The position numbers were made by a program, and so were the translations under genes. Of a DNA stretch of 64,000 nt, positions 1 to 11,825 are shown piece after piece. The notes beneath the pieces were generated by a model, which worked only from the letters and a program-made list of their open reading frames with translations, made no database searches and was not told the DNA's origin. Each line of letters begins with the position of its first letter. Positions within the stretch are counted from its first letter, which is position 1. This DNA is from Cavenderia fasciculata (taxonomy: Eukaryota > Evosea > Eumycetozoa > Acytosteliales > Cavenderiaceae). Location of the stretch: NCBI RefSeq assembly GCF_000203815.1, contig NW_004457734.1, forward strand, positions 1,309,233 through 1,373,232, written 5' to 3'.

Positions 1-1672
1 CCATCAATCTGCTGGCAACCAATGGAGTGGTATGGTGGAGACGTGCAGTCAACGCACCCATCAAAAACTCTGGTGATCGGATATAAGCACTATCAACACG
101 TAATCTATGACTATCGGATGGACGTTCATATTCTGGTGGTGGTCTTCTACGTGCCTCTGTTAATATATGTTTTGCAACTTGTTGAAATAATAATACATTG
201 TCACTAACAAAATAAATTAAATTAAAGAGTAAGTATAATAATAATAATGTATATATTTTCCTCTATCTTTTAGTTTACCCTTCAAAAGTAGTATAAATTT
301 CCATTTCAGATTTAAAAGGACCGATTATATTTTCAGAGAGGAAACCTTGGCCACCACAAGCTTCACGACATTCTTGTAGACAGTTACGTCCGTGCCATGA
401 AGCATAGGCTTTGAGAGCGCTGGCATAGACATGGATCTCTTTCTCCTTTTTATTCTCCTTTTCACACATGAGGCGGAGCAAGTGTTCGTTGCCAAAATGG
501 ACACCATAGTTGAAGGCGAGGTATGGGATGATACGACGACGATGGATGGCGTACGAGATGAGCTGACGTTCCGATCCAGCACTGCCATCACCAAATTGGC
601 GACGTGAGAATGAGTAGTTGATGGCGGTCAGCAAGGAGACGCAGACGAATGCAACCGATCCCAACGAGATGATGTAACGACCGATTACGAGTGCGCCAAT
701 ATTGTGTGCAAAACGTTTGACGGCTGGGTTGATGGGCGACGAGTAGATGCCAGCCTTGTTGACACCGCCGTAACGGGCGAGGAGCTGGTCGCGTGGGATG
801 CGACACTGATCAAACATGAGACGACCATTGTCGACACCGTTGAGTGCCATTTTGTGGCCGCAGTCGGCTGCTCGCACACCCGGTACCATCGAGCCGTCAT
901 CGTTACGGATACGCACGACAAATGCATGCACACCCTCGTACTTTTCACCAACACGCAGCTGCGCAAAGACAACTGACCAACGGGCATGGGTGGCGGCACC
1001 GCCAATAAAGTACTTTTGGCTCGTGGTGGTTGGCGAGTGCAACACAAACTCTTGTGTCTTGTCATCGTATGTTGCCAACGTCTCGATCGCCTGCACATTG
1101 GAGCCGTGTCCCAGTTCGGTCAGTGCAAAGCAGCCCATCATCGAGCCGTCCTCTACATGCTTGAGATAACGCTCACGTTGCTCATCGGTACCCAAAAAGA
1201 GAATAGAGCAACCAAACAACGAAATGTGTACGCCAAACAAGGTGGATGCAGCAATATTACGGAGACGGTAGCATTGTGTCCAAGCAGCCACTTTGGAGGG
1301 GTCGGTCAAATAGTCCCACACTGACAAGTTGCCCTGCGACAACTTCATCATCTCGTGGTACTGTGTCAGAGTGAGATCACGGTCCTCCTTTAACGACAAT
1401 CCAAATGCTGGACGTGACAAAAGCTCGCTTCCTTTCCATTGTGATAATAATCGTTTTCTCAAATCCCTATGATAGGGAAACAAGAATTCATTGAGTGAAT
1501 CTGCATCGAATGGTCTTTGAATTTCAAATATCTGTGATGGTGTCGATCCACCAACAATATTTGAATTGGTTAAATTCTCTTTTACTTCTTGTTCCTGTAC
1601 AGCTGCTGCTGAACAATTATTTGATTGTAAATGATTGTTTGTAACATTTAATCTTCTAGTTGCATTTTCCAT
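1..1672 (-). CDS. Acyl-CoA oxidase, peroxisomal (3' end off the window)
   Basis: The predicted enzyme oxidises fatty acyl-CoA to trans-2-enoyl-CoA with FAD, making H2O2, the first step of peroxisomal beta-oxidation. Exon 1 is 1672-279 and exon 2 is 203 down to the window edge. The 75-bp intron 278-204 (GTAAAC...TTAG) joins exactly in frame inside the family motif TTFEGDN, followed by VLLFQQVAK. Other family hallmarks are FALTELGHGSN in the flavin-binding middle domain and the late segment containing ACGGQGF. About 532 residues are visible; full-length family members have about 650-700, so the C-terminal domain and any PTS1 tripeptide lie to the left. The N-terminal 40 residues are Asn/Gln-rich and poorly conserved. 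The ATG at 1672 is the first in frame. Family assignment is secure; the paralogue is not. Confidence 0.93.
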
Positions 1673-2719
1673 GATTCTATTATTTTGAGTTGTAATGAAT
1701 GAAAATGAATGAATATAATAAAAATTAATATAGGATAATAAAGAGTAAAGAATATTTTATATAAATAACAATCTTTAATTATCTATCTAATTATCTATCT
1801 ATGTATCTATGTGAAGGAATAAAAAGGAAAGAAAAAGAAAGATAGTGTGTTGTTTGTCCAAGTTACCACCACTACATTTCTAATCTAACACAAACAACAA
1901 CCCCCATTCGACACAAGAGGGTTAGGGTTTGATGGGTGAGTGTGTAGTGTCAGGTATGCATGATGATTGAACTTACCCTTTTAATATATTAAATTGCGTG
2001 ATGGATGAATTGTCAGTGTTATGTGAATTATATGTATGAAAGAGTATTGTAGTAATAATAATAAACAGTAGTAATAAATATATATATACAAGGGAAGGTA
2101 ATAATAATAAATACAAATATTAATGATTTAGGCTACTAAATGAATGCAATGCTGCAAATAGGGATTTGAAGTTTCTGTCAACGCGACACCCAGATATTTG
2201 CACACTTTTCATAGTGGTTTTGATCTAAGTGGAACCGCTTAAATACCGTTTCCCGAGCAGATCATTGTCGATATTTCTATCCTTAAAAAGATCATTGTGG
2301 TGTAGTGCACAGTCAATTCCGAAATGCCCTTAAACTCTCGGTTGTTGAAAAGTAAATGTATTGTGCAGTGTGTCGTTTAGTTTGACCAGACTTGATTGAA
2401 GACACAATAAACATCCGATAGGATAGGATGTCTGTACAAGACTGTATTGCTGCATCAGATACATCTTAAAAGTAATCGGTGTTTCTAATCCAATCTTTAT
2501 TCGTTCATCCTCCTTAGCTGATAAGAGTTGTAGTTCCTCTCCTTTCAGCTGAGTGCCTCTTACACACAAACAATTTTGAAATTTTTTTTATGAGCCAAAA
2601 GTTGAACAACGAATGATCCCATCACAATGAAGACGAATGATCGAGCCTGATTTAGTAGTAGTCTTATTTAGATAGCTTTCATTAGATAGTTTAGATTAGA
2701 TACATACACAATATATAAA
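1673..2719. other. Intergenic region with a possible gene relic
   Basis: About 1 kb between the divergent acyl-CoA oxidase and Hsp10 genes. Most of it is AT-rich simple sequence. From about 2110 to 2570 the composition is more complex, and minus-strand frames give short protein-like stretches. One, ending with the stop near 2121, contains ISGCRVDRNFKSLFAAL, which resembles a leucine-rich-repeat unit. The stretches are interrupted and in different frames, so at best this is a decayed gene fragment. The last 150 bp hold two RACGAAYGA motifs, listed separately. Confidence 0.35.
2608..2640 (+). promoter_or_regulatory. Two RACGAAYGA motifs upstream of Hsp10
   Basis: AACGAATGA lies at 2608-2616 and GACGAATGA at 2632-2640, about 80-110 bp upstream of the Hsp10 ATG. 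The same nine-base word occurs in other promoters of this window (7361, 13791, 18242; reversed at 5304). A regulatory role is inferred only from recurrence. Confidence 0.35.
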
Positions 2720-3138
2720 ATGGTATGTAATTTCTTACATATATACATCAAGAAGAAAGAGATCAGCAGATTTTGACATCAAAGGAAGATACTGACTAAA
2801 GATTCGATCATCAATCAAACGAAACAACAATATAGAGCGCAATCAAATCATTCAAACCATTATTCGATAAGGTATTGATTCAAAGAATCGTAAAGACAGA
2901 GTCAAAGACTGCAGGTGGTATCTATCTCCCAACCTCTGTATCGAACAAGATCAACGAAGCACTCGTCATTGAAGTTGGTACTGGAAGAAGATCAAATGCT
3001 ACTGGTGCATTCTTACCAACCCTCCTTAAAAAGGGAGATCGTGTATTATTGGGTGAGACCAAAGGTGAAAAGATCAACGTCAATGGTGTTGACTGTGAAA
3101 TCTTGCACGAAGCTGAAATCCTTGGTTTAATGGAATAA
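2720..3138 (+). CDS. hsp10: 10-kDa heat-shock protein / chaperonin 10 (Hsp10, GroES family), mitochondrial
   Basis: Co-chaperonin that caps the Hsp60 ring and helps fold imported proteins in the mitochondrial matrix. Exon 1 is only the ATG (2720-2722). The intron is 2723-2835 (GTATGT...ATATAG) and exon 2 is 2836-3138. The spliced product has 101 residues, the normal family length. It begins MSAIKSFKPLFDKVLIQRI, matching the GroES N-terminal pattern K-PL-D-VL. The mobile-loop region follows (KTAGGIYLP), then LKKGDRVLLGE and an end near EILHEAEILGLME. An ATG within exon 2 at 2875 would remove the first beta strand, so the split start is preferred. Two RACGAAYGA motifs lie upstream. Confidence 0.95.
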
Positions 3139-3651
3139 ACAAACAATAATAACAATAGATATATAATATAGAAACTTATAAACATAACAACAACAACAAC
3201 AACTCACATTCAAGAGGATGTGGATTATTACATTACATTTATTTAGAACAACAATGGATTCGAATCAACTAATTAGATGATTGGAAACATGATGATGATG
3301 ATGATCCAGACTAGTTACAATATACAATCAACCAATGATCATTATTATATTATTTCCATTCCATTCTCCAAAGGTCAATTATCCAAAAGTGGGAAGAGAA
3401 GAACCTCCATCCATTTATTGTGGTGGGGGAGTGGGATCCAATATTGGACTATGGCAGGGAAAAATATCTGTTCAAAGGTGGGAGGGGTAAGGTTAGGGTT
3501 GTCTGTTCATAAGTGTAGTTTTAAATATTTTATTTATAATTAAAAAAATAGTGTTGCAATTGTTTGTTAATATTAAATTAATTCTTCTTTGTAACTTGGC
3601 AAGTTTATTTTGTTTTAATTTTATTCACAATCAATCAATCAAATACAAATA
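3139..3651. other. Intergenic, no gene seen
   Basis: About 510 bp between two plus-strand genes. It contains CAA and GAT trinucleotide runs and a small G-rich patch near 3420-3500. An 88-codon frame at 3277-3543 is low-complexity at its start and matches nothing I recognise. The last 100 bp are AT-rich and are probably the promoter of the next gene. Confidence 0.5.
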
Positions 3652-5047
3652 ATGCAAACACTTAGTAAAATAGCATCATTTCTAAAATCAGCGTTAAAGG
3701 TTATAACCTTTCCACTGTTTGCATTATTGATACTCTATGAGAAGCTTTATAGAAGACAACAACAACAATGTACATTTAAAAGTTATCAGGATCCTTGTTT
3801 AGAGTATGTACATTCATGAATGAATTCTTTTGATTAGTTTCATCATCAAACTAACATTAACTTACTTACTTCCTTACTTCCTTATATACTTTCTCCTCTA
3901 TAGGAATCAACAAGAGATAAAAGAAAAGAAAGGTGATTTATTAGGAGATGATGGTAAATTGGTTTGTTGTGGATGGTCAAGAAACACAATGTTTGATTAT
4001 AATCCATCGGCATTATCATTGTATCAGAGAATGTTTAGATTAAAGGAATGGAGTTATTATGCAGTTGGATCAGAGACCTTTTACTTTGCAGTGGCTGCTG
4101 TTGATTTGGGTTATGCCATCAATTACCAAACCTTTTACATTGATTACGAGAATCCTGCCAACACTCGAAAGGATCAAGTTGTCATTCCCGGATTCTTTCG
4201 TCGTGGTCGATTCATGCCCAAAGATTCTTGTTTGGCTGGTAATCACATTCAATATAATTCAAAATCATTTAAAATTCATTTTCATGTAAATGATCATCCA
4301 TTAGAAGAGGAGGAAGAAGAAGGTAGTAGTAGTACTAATCATCAACATGGAGAATGTACGACAAAAATGTTAACAAATGAATCAAAACATTTACATTTTA
4401 TCGAAATGGCAAGTGAAAAGATGAAGACCAAAGTAAAGATGGAATTTGATGTATCACCAACCAGAGAATCGATGGTATTGGCAACTAGAATTGGAGAAAA
4501 CAAATTCTATTACAATAGAAAGACTAATCTTATTCCAGTAAAGGGTAGTCTTTTAGTAGATGGTGTTGAGCATCTATCGGATCAGTATGATGGTAACAGA
4601 CATAGTTTTGGTATATTGGATTGGGGTAGAGGAGTATGGGAGTATAATTCATTTTGGATTTGGTGTACTACTTGGAAGAGAATGGATGATGGTCGTACGA
4701 TTGGATTCAACTTTGGTAGTGGATTTGGTGATCTTAGAAGTCACACTGAGAATTGTGTCAATATCGATGGTGTCATACACAAACTTGGTCATGTAGAAAT
4801 TAAATACAACAAGGATAATCTACAAAGTCCATGGACTTTTACATGTCCCCATGGACGATTCGGCGATGCACCCATCACATTTACACCAATCACCAAGAAA
4901 CTTGAAGTTGAGAATTTCATCGTCGTCTCTTCTCATTTCAGTCAGATCATTGGTCATTTTGCTGGCACTGTCATCCTAGACAACGGTGAAAAGATCACAT
5001 TTGATAATATGTATGGATTCTCAGAAGTTCATTATGCAAGATGGTAA
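3652..5047 (+). CDS. DUF2804 family protein with N-terminal membrane anchor
   Basis: Exon 1 is 3652-3803, the intron 3804-3903 (GTATGT...TATAG) and exon 2 3904-5047, giving 431 residues. An N-terminal hydrophobic segment at about residues 15-30 (VITFPLFALLILY) suggests a membrane anchor or signal. The rest fits DUF2804: an early GxL...GW element (GKLVCCGWSRN), the RLKEWSYYAV motif, then DLGYAINY. A middle region is compatible with beta-strands, and the end contains SSHFSQIIGHFAGTVILDNGEKI. An acidic, Ser-rich insertion at about residues 180-205 is probably a loop. DUF2804 proteins have no settled biochemical role, so no function is proposed. An ATG at 3830 lies inside the intron and is rejected because splicing restores a good N-terminus. 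Confidence 0.82.
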
Positions 5048-5303
5048 ATGTAAAAATAAACAAACAAACAAACAAACTAAATAACAAAACAAACTAAATA
5101 ATAATAATAATAATACTCGATCATCCAACCAACCCTCCCCTTTACCTTTTTAACTTTTGTATATAATAATGTAAAAAATAAAATATAATAAAATATAATA
5201 AAATATAAAACAAGCCTCTGATCGGCAATATAGTTTCTTTATACCGATGACTCCATTTTTTATAAATTAATTAAACTATATTTTTGGTGTGAAGGGGTGC
5301 AGT

Positions 5304-5312
5304 TCATTCGTT
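5304..5312 (-). promoter_or_regulatory. RACGAAYGA motif (reversed) upstream of rpiA
   Basis: The minus-strand word AACGAATGA lies about 75 bp upstream of the ribose-5-phosphate isomerase start, in a stretch also rich in TTCATTCA repeats. It matches the word found upstream of Hsp10 and several other genes here. Confidence 0.25.
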
Positions 5313-5383
5313 CATTGTCGTTTTGTTCATTCATTCATCTTTCAAAGTTAACACTTAATAATATAGATAAGATATATATAGAG

Positions 5384-6094
5384 ATGTCGGATATAAAAGA
5401 AACATTAGAGAAAGCAAAGAAATTAGCAAGTTACAAAGCAGTAGATGATAATGTACGTGCAGGAATGAAGGTTGGTATTGGTAGTGGAAGTACGATCAAA
5501 TATGCAGTTGATCGTATCAAAGAACTTGGTATACCATTGACATGTGTACCAACTTCATTTCAATCGACTCAATTGATCATTGCTGCTGGATTAGAGTTAT
5601 CAGATCTATCTCGTACACCAGAGTTGGATGTTACTATTGATGGAGCCGATGAAGTAGATGCTCAGTTAAACTTGATCAAAGGAGGTGGTGCTTGCCAATT
5701 ACAAGAAAAGATTGTTGCTGCATCGTCTAAAAAGTTGATCATTGTTGCCGACTTTTCAAAGGACTCAAGTCAATTTGGTGATAATTGGAAGAAAGGTATT
5801 CCTATTGAAGTTGTACCAATGGCCTATGTACCAGTGATGATCAAATTGGAACGTAGTTTTGGTCTCAAACCAGTATTACGTATGGCAGTTAATAAAGCTG
5901 GTCCAGTCGTAACCGATAATGCCAACTTTGTCATTGATGCTCAGTTTACATCGATCGACAATCCAGCAGATTTGGCAACCAAGATTAAAATGATTCCTGG
6001 AGTTGTTGAAACCGGTCTTTTCATCAATATGGCTGAAAAGGCTTATTTCGGTCAAAAAGATGGTACCGTTAAAGAAAGATCAATCAAACTCTAA
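5384..6094 (+). CDS. rpiA: Ribose-5-phosphate isomerase A
   Basis: Interconverts ribose 5-phosphate and ribulose 5-phosphate in the non-oxidative pentose phosphate pathway, in the cytosol. The single-exon gene encodes 236 residues from the ATG at 5384. The frame is open back to 5297, but the extra 29 residues resemble untranslated sequence, and the [21 protein letters not shown] start fits the family. Diagnostic motifs are VGIGSGST (phosphate loop), [11 protein letters not shown] (catalytic Asp residues), [16 protein letters not shown] and a late [17 protein letters not shown]. Length and motif order are complete. The 336-bp upstream gap (5048-5383) holds AAAATAT repeats and AT-rich promoter sequence, with no other gene. 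Confidence 0.96.
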   Translation: MSDIKETLEKAKKLASYKAVDDNVRAGMKVGIGSGSTIKYAVDRIKELGIPLTCVPTSFQSTQLIIAAGLELSDLSRTPELDVTIDGADEVDAQLNLIKGGGACQLQEKIVAASSKKLIIVADFSKDSSQFGDNWKKGIPIEVVPMAYVPVMIKLERSFGLKPVLRMAVNKAGPVVTDNANFVIDAQFTSIDNPADLATKIKMIPGVVETGLFINMAEKAYFGQKDGTVKERSIKL

Positions 6095-6224
6095 ATAGAA
6101 CAAAAATAAAATTAAATGTAAATATTACTCTCCAAAATTTAAATTATTATTATTATTATTAATATTACTATTTATTTGTTCTGTCTGTGTTTTCTTTTTA
6201 TTTGTTTTATTTATTTATTTTTGA

Positions 6225-7293
6225 TTAATGTAAACCAAATCTATTTAAATGTTCAGTATCAGCAGGTTGTAATATCTTCCAAAGACGTTCATAGAATTCT
6301 TTACGAACGACAGGTACTTTGGAACGATCGCCTAGATAGAACTCGAAAAAGGTGGTTGCGAATCTTTGGTCTGTAATCTCTTTGACTGGTTTGTTGTCAA
6401 ACAATACTACAAGAGTGTCTGCATCCTTTCTCAAAAAGTCAATTTCAGAGGTAGTTGGCATATCCATGTTGCCAGGGAACGCTGATTTTAATTGTTTCAT
6501 TAATATTTCTACATCACCCAAATCCATTTGATATTTACGCCACATCATATCTGCCATTGTTCCCTAAAAAATTAAATTAATAAACAAATTAACTAACCAA
6601 TTCATTCTTATCTATCTATATTTATACATACTTCAAAACCATTAAAGATATGATCCCAAGTTACTTTTCTAGTTGGTTTAATTTTAATACATAATCCAGT
6701 ACCATTTGACATTAATTGTTCCAATACAACAGCTTTACCATTACAGAAATCAATTTGATCCTTTTTTGAGTGTTCCAACAATTGCTTTTTAGCTTCAGAT
6801 TCATTAATATACATTCCAATTGAATAAACATTGAATTCTTAAAGAATATTTAAAAAGGAAGGAAGGTTAGTTAATCTCTTTTTTGACATTGAGAGTTTAT
6901 GATTAATTTCTTCATACTAAACATTGTTAAAGCACGAGTACCAACAACAACCAATCTATATTCATCATTGCCTATCAAATATTTAGGATACTTGTAACCT
7001 GTTTTAATTTGTACAACATGGTTCTCGTGATCTTCAAAACATTCACATAAAGTATATCCACAAGCACCAATAACCAATGCTGCTGTCATTGTAGTACCAA
7101 AGTATTTATATCCATTGTCATGAGTATTCTTTTTATTATTGTCATTATTATTATTATTGTAACTATTGGTTGTATAATACTTTATAGAATTTGTATTATT
7201 ATACTTGTTGTTGTTGTTGTTGTTGTTAATATTGTATACAACTCTACTACGAACAAGTTGAGTTGTCGTAGAATTGATTGATCTTCTTATCAT
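6225..7293 (-). CDS. Chalcone-isomerase-like mitochondrial protein (AIM18/AIM46 type)
   Basis: Three exons: 7293-6918, 6837-6632 and 6563-6225, joined by introns 6917-6838 (GTATGA...TTTAAG) and 6631-6564 (GTATGT...TTTTAG). The product has 306 residues. The N-terminus is Arg/Ser/Asn-rich, with few acidic residues over the first 60 positions, then a short hydrophobic stretch (TMTAALVIGACGYTLC). This resembles a mitochondrial presequence plus inner-membrane anchor. The body carries the chalcone-isomerase fold signature RLVVVGTRALTMF followed by FNVYSIGMYI, and later TWDHIFNGFE and LVVLFDNKPVKEI. Fungal relatives (Aim18, Aim46) are non-catalytic mitochondrial proteins related to fatty-acid-binding members of the fold. 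Whether this one binds a ligand cannot be read from sequence. It shares a 243-bp promoter region with the divergent ankyrin-like gene. Confidence 0.75.
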
Positions 7294-7360
7294 TATTATT
7301 ATTATTCCTTTCTATCTATATATTTATCTTTATCTCTACAAAAATAGAATCTGTACAGGA

Positions 7361-7369
7361 GACGAATGA
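7361..7369 (+). promoter_or_regulatory. RACGAAYGA motif in a divergent promoter
   Basis: GACGAATGA followed by CTATAC and a T-run ending TTTTTGTCG lies between the divergent chalcone-isomerase-like and ankyrin-like genes. A similar arrangement (GACGAACGACT then a T-run and GTGTC) occurs at 18242. Confidence 0.35.
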
Positions 7370-7536
7370 CTATACTTTTTGTCGTTTGTTCTGCTTTGAT
7401 TCTTTGAACTTGCACAGAGAAATTTAATTAAAAAAAACATGAGAATATCTACCAACCCCTTCACATACTTTCAAACACACTACTATTAACCCAATAAATA
7501 ATAATAATAATAATATCTATCTCTATCTCTATCTCT

Positions 7537-10500
7537 ATGAACATTGTAAGTATAGATTAGTTGAATGATTGAAGGATAGATATATTGATACTTACTTTTG
7601 ATTTCTCATGATTATAGAAACAAGATTTATTTAAAAGTGTAATAGGAGATAAAGGAATTAGATTGAATATATTCGAATGGGTACATTGGATAACAATTAG
7701 AGTCACTGATAGACCATTGACATGTTACACTAGACAATCTGTTAAACGGTACAATGATATAATCAACGTGACATTGGCCAAAGATGATGATGAAAACTTG
7801 GTTCGACTGGATACTAATCAATTGGCAGAGTTGATTAAATACAAGATACAAAGAAATGAGTACTCATTTCCAATCACTCAAGATACTTTAATACAAATAT
7901 GTTCCATTTCAACAATGGATGAATCAATATTTAGATTGTTTTTAAATAGAAATGGTCATCTCTTTACAAAATATAATCTAGAGGAAATCATTCAAACGGT
8001 TTGTGATAATAGTGATACTTCATCATCATCATCATCATCATCGTCATCGACAATAAGAAATGCTCGTATATTATATAACGAGTTTAAAGATATTGGTATA
8101 CAACACTTGGAATCTATAATCATAAAAAAGGAAATGATGATGGATCGAGAACGACATACTCTTGAAATGGTTAATACAATAGATGGCTTTGAATCAATTG
8201 TTTCTTCTTATCATAAGCGTATCAAAGTACCAAGAGAATCAAATCAAGATAACATTTCAAAAGATCTTTTAAATTCAACTTTAAATAGATTATGTAATAA
8301 TAATAATTGTAATAATAGTCAACAAAATAATATTCAATTGATATTTAAAGAAATCAATGAAGTAATAGAAAGAATAATTAAATCTTTATCATCATCATCC
8401 ACTTCAAATTTTAAAAATCCATCATATATTTGGATCAATTTAATTGTATTAAGAGTACTTGGTGACCAAAACAATACAAATAGGTTAGAAATAGTAAAAA
8501 ACATTATAAAGAATAATACAAATAATGAAATAGTGGAATATCTATTCAAATTAGAGAATGAACTGTGTTTGGAGAATTGGGTGTTTGACATATTATGTAA
8601 ACATGGAACTTTTGATCAAGTTGTATTTGGTAGTAAATTAATTGGTACGCTGGAAAAGAAAGCGTCATACAAAGCAATGGATTGGGCAGCAAATAAAGGA
8701 AGGTTGGATGTTGTACAATATTTACTAGATCACCGAAAAGAGCAATGTAGTCAAACTGCAGTACAAGGGAACCCACACTCTGACGTAGTAAGACTCATAC
8801 TACAGTACAAACCGACACTCATGAAATTCGTTACTAGACAGTCAATACTAGTAATGGGTGATATCGATTTCCTTCAAGAGTTGGACGCTGACCAGCTCTT
8901 TGGCAAAGATCAATCCCATTCACTTGAGACACTGGTAATCTCACGAACTGTTGCCAAAGCAGTATTGACAAGACATTCACAACTAGCATCCATCAGGATG
9001 ATCGATTATCTGTTCTTTACCTACACTGAACAATTTCCAGTCTATGATTTCATTTCAGAAGCATGTATGCTCGGACTTGAACAAGTGGTCTATCATTTAC
9101 ACCACATTTATTCAACACACAATAATATGACTATTACACCACACCCAAGTGTCAAGACAACTATATTTGATGATGCATTTCTCTATGGAATGAATCAAAA
9201 TATTGTAGATTTTTTAATAGACAATAGAAAAGAAGGGTTTGGGCCTGAATCTTGGAAGGTTGTTGGTCAGAATGGTACGGTTCAACAATTTGAAATGTTA
9301 AAAAGATGGTCCCTATCACAAGAAAACATGGACATTATGATAACCAATTCAATTCGATATGGAAATATTGACCTTTATCAATATATTAAATCTAATATTG
9401 GTATTGATGAAACAAAATTTAAAGTACAAGATTTAAAATATGCAGCTAGATTATACAAGGATAAAATGGTTCTTTTGGGTGCTTCACATTTATCTCTTCA
9501 AGATTTAAATGATTTATTATTCCATTTATTATGTTTTGGTAGAACTGATATAGCTAGTCAAATATATCAACAAATTATAGTCAATAATAATAATAATAAT
9601 AATAATAATCATATTGTTGGATTAACAGAAAACCAAATCAATTATTTGATTAAAAGGTTTGACCATCAAGTTGTCGATTTTTTGGTTGAAAATAATTTTT
9701 TAAATCAATCTTTTGTAGATAGTCATCGATTTAAATTATGTCATCCAAGTCTATACTATTATCAATCCAAATATTTATCAAAATATTTTTCAAACTTTAA
9801 TAATATTTCTCCAATCATTGATACAATTAATAATAATAATAATAATATAAAATTACAAAATAATATTAAACCAACAACAACAATCAACGATCAAATAATA
9901 ATTTTAAAAGTTTTAAAGAATAGATATTTGTTAAGAAGAATATTTAGATTAAATTCACCAGTTGCTTCTGTCTACAAACAATTCACATTTGATAGTTTAA
10001 TTTCGTACCGACCAAAATTACTATTACTTTTGTTAAAAGCAAACCAAACGTCTGAAATTATAATTAGTAAAGAACAATTGGAAGATTTTTGTTGTAAAAC
10101 AAACGATTTGGAACTATTCAAGTTGGTTTACTCGAGGTTCAGGTCAAGGTTTTCAGATAATTTTCTATTTTCTAAAATGGTATATACAAGACCAAGGAAT
10201 TTAGATGTATTCAAAATATTGGCAAATCAGACAGACCCTGTTTTGGAATATAATGTCCATCAAATAGGGTTTAAATGTTCAGATGCTGCATTGTATCTTT
10301 ACAATCTAAAAAGACTACCAGCAAGTATGGTACATGGACCATTTGGAACTAAATATTTCAACTATTCAAAATCTTTGGAAAAGGATCAATATCTTGAACT
10401 ATTGCAATTGGAAAGAGAAGGATTGGATGAAAGGCAAAGACGTGCAACTTATAATGAAGATACACCTCTAGAGTTTTGGCAATACCATAACGACCAAAAT

Positions 10501-11793
10501 AATATAAAATATTATGCCGAAAGAAACTTGTCTCCAAAGATTTTAGAGTTTCGTCTATATCATCCTCTAAAAACTCTTGAACAATCTACAGCAGATTCAT
10601 TAGAAGGTTGGCAATTGACATTTAGTTACTATGCAAAAGAATCAATTGCAACATTGTATCATTTGGTCAAAGGATACGAATTCACCTCAGCTTTGCTTAG
10701 AAATTCATCAGTACTGGCTTACTTGATCAATGAACAAGACTATTTCCCATCACCAACAGGAAATTTCTTTTCAAGTCAGCCACCATCACATCTTTTATCA
10801 AAATACTATCTGCCCGGAATGATAAATCACTCCATCACACATCCAGTATCAACAAAAGAGGATTTGTTTGCTTTGCTCTATATGAACCACGATGTTTTGG
10901 ATATTTATAGAAACATTGAACAATCTGGCTCTAGAATTGCCATCAAACACTCAACCTTGACCAGTTTACTGATCGCAAATATCCAAGACCAGGAACAACG
11001 AACAGAATTGGTATCTAGTATAAACCCAACCATGTTTATGCCAATTGAATTATTGCAAGCAATAGTAGACTGCTACATGGAGACTGACACTTACTCGCTT
11101 CCAATCCTCAAACATTTCTTGGGTCCAAAATTGAATGAAACTAAAATGGCTGATGTTGGATTTGATATGATTGGACTAATCAAATATACGTTTGCAAGTG
11201 CAAGAAATAATTCACGGACCTGCACCAACCATCGTTTTACTAGAATCTTTATCGACCATCTACTAGTGTACACATTGTCCAACTGCTCTATCGCCTATGT
11301 CTTACAACTATTGACAATTGTAAGAGATAGCGAAAAAGAAGTGGATAGATTGGTTGGAGACGCGCTCTCATCACCTAATTACGGCAGTGTACGTCAATTG
11401 GAGTTTAGCAAGATTTCAGATGATGGGGTTTATCAATTCTTTTTTGCCAGATTCCCATGTCGTGAGGAATACTTGTTTGCTCAACCATACATCAACCATC
11501 CCACTCAATATTCAGTTGTCAAACAAGTTTTATTGGATAAAGATCCAAAGGATTATAGATTTATCATCTATGCTTTAAAGTATGCCTATAGAACTGCCAA
11601 TGTTCAAATGGCCAATGAAGCAATACAAGATTGTATTTGTATATTTAATGATGTTGGATCATCAATCAATGAATATGGTAGACGTAATAACATAGACATG
11701 ACACTTGTACCAACTCAACACCCATCAATCTCCAACAACCCTGATATGGTTGAATTTTATCATAACAATTTTACCATGATGATTTCAAAATAA
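7537..11793 (+). CDS. Very large ankyrin-like dictyostelid protein
   Basis: Exon 1 is three codons (7537-7545, MNI), the intron 7546-7617 (GTAAGT...TTATAG), and exon 2 7618-11793; the product has 1394 residues. The start reads MNIKQDLFKSVIGDKGIRL. Repeating helical segments such as AMDWAANKGRLDVVQYLLDH, near residue 350, look like diverged ankyrin repeats. Similar two-helix units recur through most of the length, with Asn-rich inserts at about residues 655 and 740 and a Ser-run near 135. I know of large families of such proteins in dictyostelid genomes, with no assigned function. The 736-aa gene at 49668 has the same general character. There is no signal peptide or membrane segment. The Met codon expected in exon 2 is absent, which supports the tiny first exon. 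Confidence 0.75.
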
Positions 11794-11825
11794 ATGATTC
11801 TTCTTTTGTTCTTTTATTAAAATTA

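Noticed and set aside
2330-2569. 79-codon minus-strand ORF near Hsp10
   Set aside because: No family likeness and no splice partners; at best part of a relic described under the intergenic region.
3277-3543. 88-codon plus-strand ORF
   Set aside because: Begins with an ATG repeat run and has no protein character after it; lies in the 3' flank of Hsp10.
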